Part shown: one piece after another, positions 13,166 to 16,730 of the stretch
Layout of the letters: the number at the start of each line of letters is the position of its first letter
Position numbering within the stretch: position 1 is the first letter of the stretch
NCBI GenBank assembly: GCA_964389365.1
Contig: CAYMDO010000037.1
Span: forward strand, 1-16,730
Origin: UBA993 sp964389365
GTDB lineage: Bacteria > Bacillota > Dethiobacteria > DTU022
DNA length: 16,730 nt
Direction of reading: 5' to 3'
Notes under the pieces: model-generated
Databases searched by the model: none
The model's input: the letters and a program-made list of their open reading frames with translations, nothing else
What the model was told of the DNA's origin: nothing
Program-made: the position numbers and the translations under genes

Positions 13166-15181
13166 TTACTCGTTCCAGGGCCTGCCGACAGCCGCAACCT
13201 CAATGGTACTTTCAATAAAGATCCGCTGTTCGGGATTACCCTTATCGGAAGATACCGTCAGGGCGCTGTAGCGATCCTGGCGTTCCAGCATCGTCTCCAC
13301 ATTAACAGCCCCGTTTTCAGCAGCCTGCTCGCCGGCCAGGCGCAGGCCTTCTTTGCATGCAAAATCAATTGCTTCTTCAAAAGCCACGAAGGTGGCCCGC
13401 TCCTGCGGGGTGTGGACGATAAAACCTCCCCCTTCGCCCGGCTTGACCAGGACAGTAATTCTTTCAACCGCTTTGCCGCTAACGGTGCCGATGGCATTAG
13501 CAACGTCGGCATGGCAGGGCATAAAAAGCTCGGCCTGCAACCGCCCGGCCAGCGCCGGAAAATATGCTTCTACCGGCGCCCCGACTGCAATCAGCGGGTA
13601 ATTAAACTTACTGCTGAAAGTAATCTGCTTGTCCATCCCGGCACCCGTGATACCCAATATTTTTCTAATCAGGTGCTTTCCGCTATCCTGCCCGCTGAAA
13701 TTATAGCTGAGACCTTCTTCTGCCAGCAGGCGGTCAAAGGTAATCGCCGCCAGTCGATACATGATTTCATCCATTACAGTTTTTATAAATTGGTCACTGC
13801 CGGCCCGGTACCGCGCTGCCAGCATACATGTGCCCAGCTCTGCCGCCCGCCGGTCCCAGATTGCCAGCTGACCGCTGACATGGAGGATATCGGTCGGCGT
13901 CAGGGATGCCCGGTGAACCGCAGCCGTATTGACCAGGCGCTGCCAGGGCAACAGATCAATCTCTTTTTGCAGTTTACGGCCGAGGTAATGCAGTGTATGC
14001 GGCCCTTCCCGAATCAGATCGAGGATCCGGTTTTCAGTATCGGAAAGCTTCATGTTCAGCGGATCCCTGATGTAGGTTAGAATCGTAGCCGGGTGGGTAT
14101 CCGTCGCGACATAGTCAAGCGGTTCAACAGCTGACAGTTCATCGTTAAGGTACGGGTGCCTGGTGGCAATCCAGGAAAGCGGGAAGACCCGCTGCGGGCC
14201 GATCTGAAGCACTGCATTGCGCGATACCTGGATCAAACTATCGCCGCCAAGGCCTATGGTGGTAATTTTAGCCGCCTTCACCCTGGTCAGCCAACCTCCC
14301 ACTTCCGCACCTTCGCGGTTCAGCGCCGGGCGGCCGTCTTTTAAAACCGCAACATCGGTTGTTGTCCCGCCCATGTCAATTACAATTCCTTCCCGGATGC
14401 CGGTCAGGGTCAAAGCGCCGGTAATGCTGGCTGCCGGCCCGGAAAGGATAGTTTCGATCGGTTTCTCACGAGCCTTCATTTCACTGATCAGGCTGCCGTC
14501 ACCGCGCACCACCATCAGGGGCGCCTCAATTTTCTGCCTTTCCATCCCCTCTTTAACCGAGTTCAGCAGGTTGGTAATAAGCGGCATCAGGCGGGCATTA
14601 AGCACCGCAGTTACCGTGCGTTCCAGCATCCCCAAATCAGAACTCAGTTGGTGAGCCAATACCACCGGGTAACCGGTTAACTTACGAACCAGTTCGCCGA
14701 CTTCAATTTCCTGCTGAGGATTGCGGATGCTCAAATAGCCGGAAACAGCAAAAGCATCCACCTGGTCTTTCATCGCCGTGATCGCTTTCCCGGCTTCATC
14801 CCGGTCCAGTGCGGCTTTAAAGCGGCCCTTGATCGTACAGCCGCCACTGATCACGGCGTAATAGGGGGTGGGCAGGCCTGTAGTCGGCTCGAAACCGATC
14901 TGAATCAGGCCTACCTCTGCACCCTGTCCTTCAACAATAGCATTGGTTGCCAGCGTGGTGGAGAGCGAAACCATTTTAACCTGCCTGATATTATTACAAC
15001 CCTGCTTTTCTTTTTCTAAAGCAGCTACAAGGTTGTCGATACAGCTGTTGATCGCCAGGGTCAAGTTATGCCTAGTTGTTTCGACTTTTGTTGCGGCTAT
15101 GACTGTTTTTTGATCAAGATCAAAGATAACACCATCGGTGAAAGTCCCTCCGGTATCAATCCCCAGGGCCAGGTTGGGCAT
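13166..15181 (-). CDS. HyuA-like hydantoinase/oxoprolinase-family ATPase (ASKHA fold), no HyuB partner
   Basis: A 671-residue protein of the HyuA family, whose members are ATP-dependent ring-opening or carboxylase subunits (hydantoinase, 5-oxoprolinase, acetone carboxylase beta). ATPase motifs: phosphate-1 GIDTGGTFTDG (7-17), STTLATNA (74-81), GDGS (228-231), SGPAAS (247-252), phosphate-2 IDMGGTTTD (268-276) and a glycine-rich IGLGGDSL (309-316). The C-terminal half is less familiar. Known HyuA enzymes normally need a HyuB subunit, which is not adjacent. I chose ATG 15181 because GGGGG lies seven bases upstream; GTG 15184 would add one residue. It sits 29 bases after the stop of the first methyltransferase gene, clearly in one operon. 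Options: hydrolysis of a cyclic substrate (for example an N-methylated hydantoin), or an ATP-driven corrinoid-activation role like that of the distantly related ASKHA domain of RACo/RamA. Confidence 0.85.
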   Translation of the reverse strand: MPNLALGIDTGGTFTDGVIFDLDQKTVIAATKVETTRHNLTLAINSCIDNLVAALEKEKQGCNNIRQVKMVSLSTTLATNAIVEGQGAEVGLIQIGFEPTTGLPTPYYAVISGGCTIKGRFKAALDRDEAGKAITAMKDQVDAFAVSGYLSIRNPQQEIEVGELVRKLTGYPVVLAHQLSSDLGMLERTVTAVLNARLMPLITNLLNSVKEGMERQKIEAPLMVVRGDGSLISEMKAREKPIETILSGPAASITGALTLTGIREGIVIDMGGTTTDVAVLKDGRPALNREGAEVGGWLTRVKAAKITTIGLGGDSLIQVSRNAVLQIGPQRVFPLSWIATRHPYLNDELSAVEPLDYVATDTHPATILTYIRDPLNMKLSDTENRILDLIREGPHTLHYLGRKLQKEIDLLPWQRLVNTAAVHRASLTPTDILHVSGQLAIWDRRAAELGTCMLAARYRAGSDQFIKTVMDEIMYRLAAITFDRLLAEEGLSYNFSGQDSGKHLIRKILGITGAGMDKQITFSSKFNYPLIAVGAPVEAYFPALAGRLQAELFMPCHADVANAIGTVSGKAVERITVLVKPGEGGGFIVHTPQERATFVAFEEAIDFACKEGLRLAGEQAAENGAVNVETMLERQDRYSALTVSSDKGNPEQRIFIESTIEVAAVGRPWNE

Positions 15182-15210
15182 CACTCATCCCCCGCATTTT
15201 TCATTTTCGA

Positions 15211-16665
15211 TTACTTATTCAGCTTCGACTCTGCAGCGGCAATGATATCCTTCATCTTCTGCTGTACATCTTTGGGCAGAGACTCAGGCTCATAATTTTC
15301 GAGAATATCAATAACCTTCTCGTTTGCTTTGTCGAATAACGTCTTAAAGCCATCGGCAGCCCAGTTTTCATAGATCTGGCGCGTAAAGAGACGCGGGTAC
15401 CAGGTTTCTTCCCGGAAGTGTTTCATAGTGTGTTCTTCGCCGAGGAAGTGGCCACCCGGCCCGACCTTGTCTATAACGTCGAGCGCGAGTGTTTCATCGC
15501 TGACCTTAATTCCGCTGACAATCTTGCGGGCAATCCCGATCAGGTCGTCGCAGATGGTCAGGTATTCCAATGAGGCGGTGTTCCCATGCTCAATATATCC
15601 GACATCGTGGTTCAGGTTAGCGCCGGACTGGGCGGTCAGCAGAATTGACATGGCCCCTTCAATCAGAGCCTGTTCATCAACCACTTTTGCATCGGTGCAG
15701 CCACAGGTACCGAACATCGGGATATCAAGGTAGTGGTGGATGTCCGCCAGCGCCGCCATCATCAAATCAAATTCCGGCGAACCGTACGAGAAGATCGTGG
15801 TCTGCATATCCATCACGGTAAAAACCCCGCCCATAATGAAGGGGCTGCCTTCAGCTGTTATCTGGTTCAATACCAGGCCGCTGAGGCTTTCAGCAAGCCC
15901 GTTGGCCATGGCGCCGGCCAGGGTAGCCGGAACAGTGCCGCCTGCCATGATACAGGGTGTGTAAACTACCGGCAGGCCTTTCTTGGCCGCCAGCATCAGC
16001 TTACGGGCTGAATCGTTCGGGTGCTGCAGCGGTGATATCGGCTCCGCATAAAGGGTCAGAAACGGGTGGTTTTTCAGTTCTTCCTCGCCACCGGCGATAA
16101 TCTCGCACATTTTGATAATATCACCGTATCCCGGCTCATCAATCGCTGTGATTACAATCGGTTTTGAGGTATTAAGGACCATCGCCTCAAACTGGTAACG
16201 GTCGTAAACCAACTGGTGAACATCCTGAACGATTCCGAGAGACATCACAAAATCGAGGTTTGGCAGGGCGTCAATACACTTGGTAGCCATTCCGACAGTT
16301 TTACGGCTGGCTTTAATCCTGTTGCCGGTATAGGGGTCAATAAAGTTAGGGGTATCGGAACCTGTTCCGAAGTAAGCGTTACCCCCCTCCATCTCCATCA
16401 CCCGCTGACCGGTCCTGCTGTTGCAGAGGGTAACCTTACGCGGTACTGAATTTAAGGCTTTTTCAACCAGGCGGAATGGAATACGGACCCGCCTGCCGTC
16501 AATATAACAACCGGCCTGTTTCATCCGGTCAACTGCTTCATCGTCTAAATAAGTAACCCCGGTTCTTTCCAGAACTTCCATCGCCGCGGCAATCAATCTG
16601 CGGCACTGGGCATCGGAGAGAACCCGCAGGTAGTTCGTTGACTGTTCCTGGTAACAACTTTTCAT
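15211..16665 (-). CDS. MttB-family (COG5598) corrinoid methyltransferase, non-pyrrolysine type, second copy
   Basis: A 484-residue member of the trimethylamine methyltransferase superfamily. Landmarks: AAMEVLERTGVTYLDDEAVDRMKQAGC (27-53), FGTGSDTPNFIDPYTGNR (99-116), MAGGTVPATLAGAMANGLAESLSG (240-263) and FGTCGCTDAKVVDEQALIEGAMS (318-340). The frame has no internal amber codon, so pyrrolysine is not used. It is predicted to transfer a substrate methyl to a corrinoid protein, as MtgB does with glycine betaine. It is the first cluster gene visible; the corrinoid protein gene may lie upstream, beyond 16730. AAAGGAGAG precedes both TTG 16668 and ATG 16665; the two differ by one residue and spacing does not settle it. 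The C-terminal tail, after a central acidic patch, is rich in lysine. Confidence 0.92.
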   Translation of the reverse strand: MKSCYQEQSTNYLRVLSDAQCRRLIAAAMEVLERTGVTYLDDEAVDRMKQAGCYIDGRRVRIPFRLVEKALNSVPRKVTLCNSRTGQRVMEMEGGNAYFGTGSDTPNFIDPYTGNRIKASRKTVGMATKCIDALPNLDFVMSLGIVQDVHQLVYDRYQFEAMVLNTSKPIVITAIDEPGYGDIIKMCEIIAGGEEELKNHPFLTLYAEPISPLQHPNDSARKLMLAAKKGLPVVYTPCIMAGGTVPATLAGAMANGLAESLSGLVLNQITAEGSPFIMGGVFTVMDMQTTIFSYGSPEFDLMMAALADIHHYLDIPMFGTCGCTDAKVVDEQALIEGAMSILLTAQSGANLNHDVGYIEHGNTASLEYLTICDDLIGIARKIVSGIKVSDETLALDVIDKVGPGGHFLGEEHTMKHFREETWYPRLFTRQIYENWAADGFKTLFDKANEKVIDILENYEPESLPKDVQQKMKDIIAAAESKLNK

Positions 16666-16730
16666 CAATTCTAACTCTCCTTTCTTAGCTTGGTATAAGG
16701 TCGGGCTTGATCAGCCGGCCAGTTTCCGGG

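Noticed and set aside
13160..14080. Open frame of 306 codons on the + strand
   Set aside because: It lies wholly antisense to the HyuA-like gene and its translation shows no recognisable domain. Long antisense frames are common opposite GC-balanced genes.
10634..16665. Pyrrolysine-dependent MttB genes
   Set aside because: True MttB genes carry an in-frame TAG in the middle of the frame. Both frames here are open over their full family length, and no pylTSBCD genes are seen.
366..16665. In-frame TGA codons read as selenocysteine
   Set aside because: The genes ending in TGA that I read through (hypB, the transposase) continue into sequence with no family similarity, and every protein already has normal length, so no selenoprotein is evident despite selC.

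Overview
The window looks like part of a chromosome from an anaerobic Clostridia-type Firmicute, probably an acetogen or a Wood-Ljungdahl-capable syntroph. The sequence supports this as follows: a selenocysteine tRNA, a tungstate ABC importer behind a Moco/Tuco-type leader, HypAB nickel-hydrogenase maturation proteins, a methyltetrahydrofolate:corrinoid methyltransferase with two MttB-family methyltransferases, strong Shine-Dalgarno sites, many TTG starts and consensus sigma-A promoters. The exact genus cannot be read from this sequence.

Layout. Positions 1-54 (minus strand) hold the extreme 5' end of a group IIC intron, placed directly after the intrinsic terminator of selC (tRNA-Sec, 100-193, minus). 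A + strand gene (366-1430) encodes a winged-helix/polyferredoxin protein. Next comes an AT-rich IS200/REP-type transposase element (about 1476-2343) with inverted ends, lying between two convergent gene ends. Minus-strand genes follow: hypB and hypA (overlapping), a PatB/MalY-type aminotransferase, and panB. The tupABC tungstate transporter (6169-8617, +) has a complete regulatory leader: a TTGACA/TAGAAT promoter, a Moco-like aptamer and an intrinsic terminator.

The right half (8715-16665) is a minus-strand catabolic cluster. In transcription order it holds an MttB-family methyltransferase, a HyuA-like ASKHA ATPase without a HyuB partner, a methyl-THF:corrinoid methyltransferase, a second MttB-family methyltransferase, and a double-domain cyclase/hydrolase (PF04199 type) that also has its own strong promoter. 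Neither MttB has an in-frame amber codon, so both are of the non-pyrrolysine type (the group that includes the glycine-betaine enzyme MtgB). The expected logic is demethylation of a quaternary amine or another methylated substrate to a corrinoid protein (not in the window), then methyl transfer to tetrahydrofolate for the Wood-Ljungdahl pathway. The roles of the HyuA-like ATPase and the cyclase fusion are not established; ring opening of a cyclic substrate or corrinoid reactivation are both possible.

The most notable points are the uncharacterised methyltransferase/HyuA/cyclase cluster, the cyclase fusion with one degraded and one intact metal site, two genes (hypA, tupC) whose best start is a non-canonical ATC eight bases after a GAGG or GGAGG core, the intron/selC-terminator junction, and the tungsten leader.
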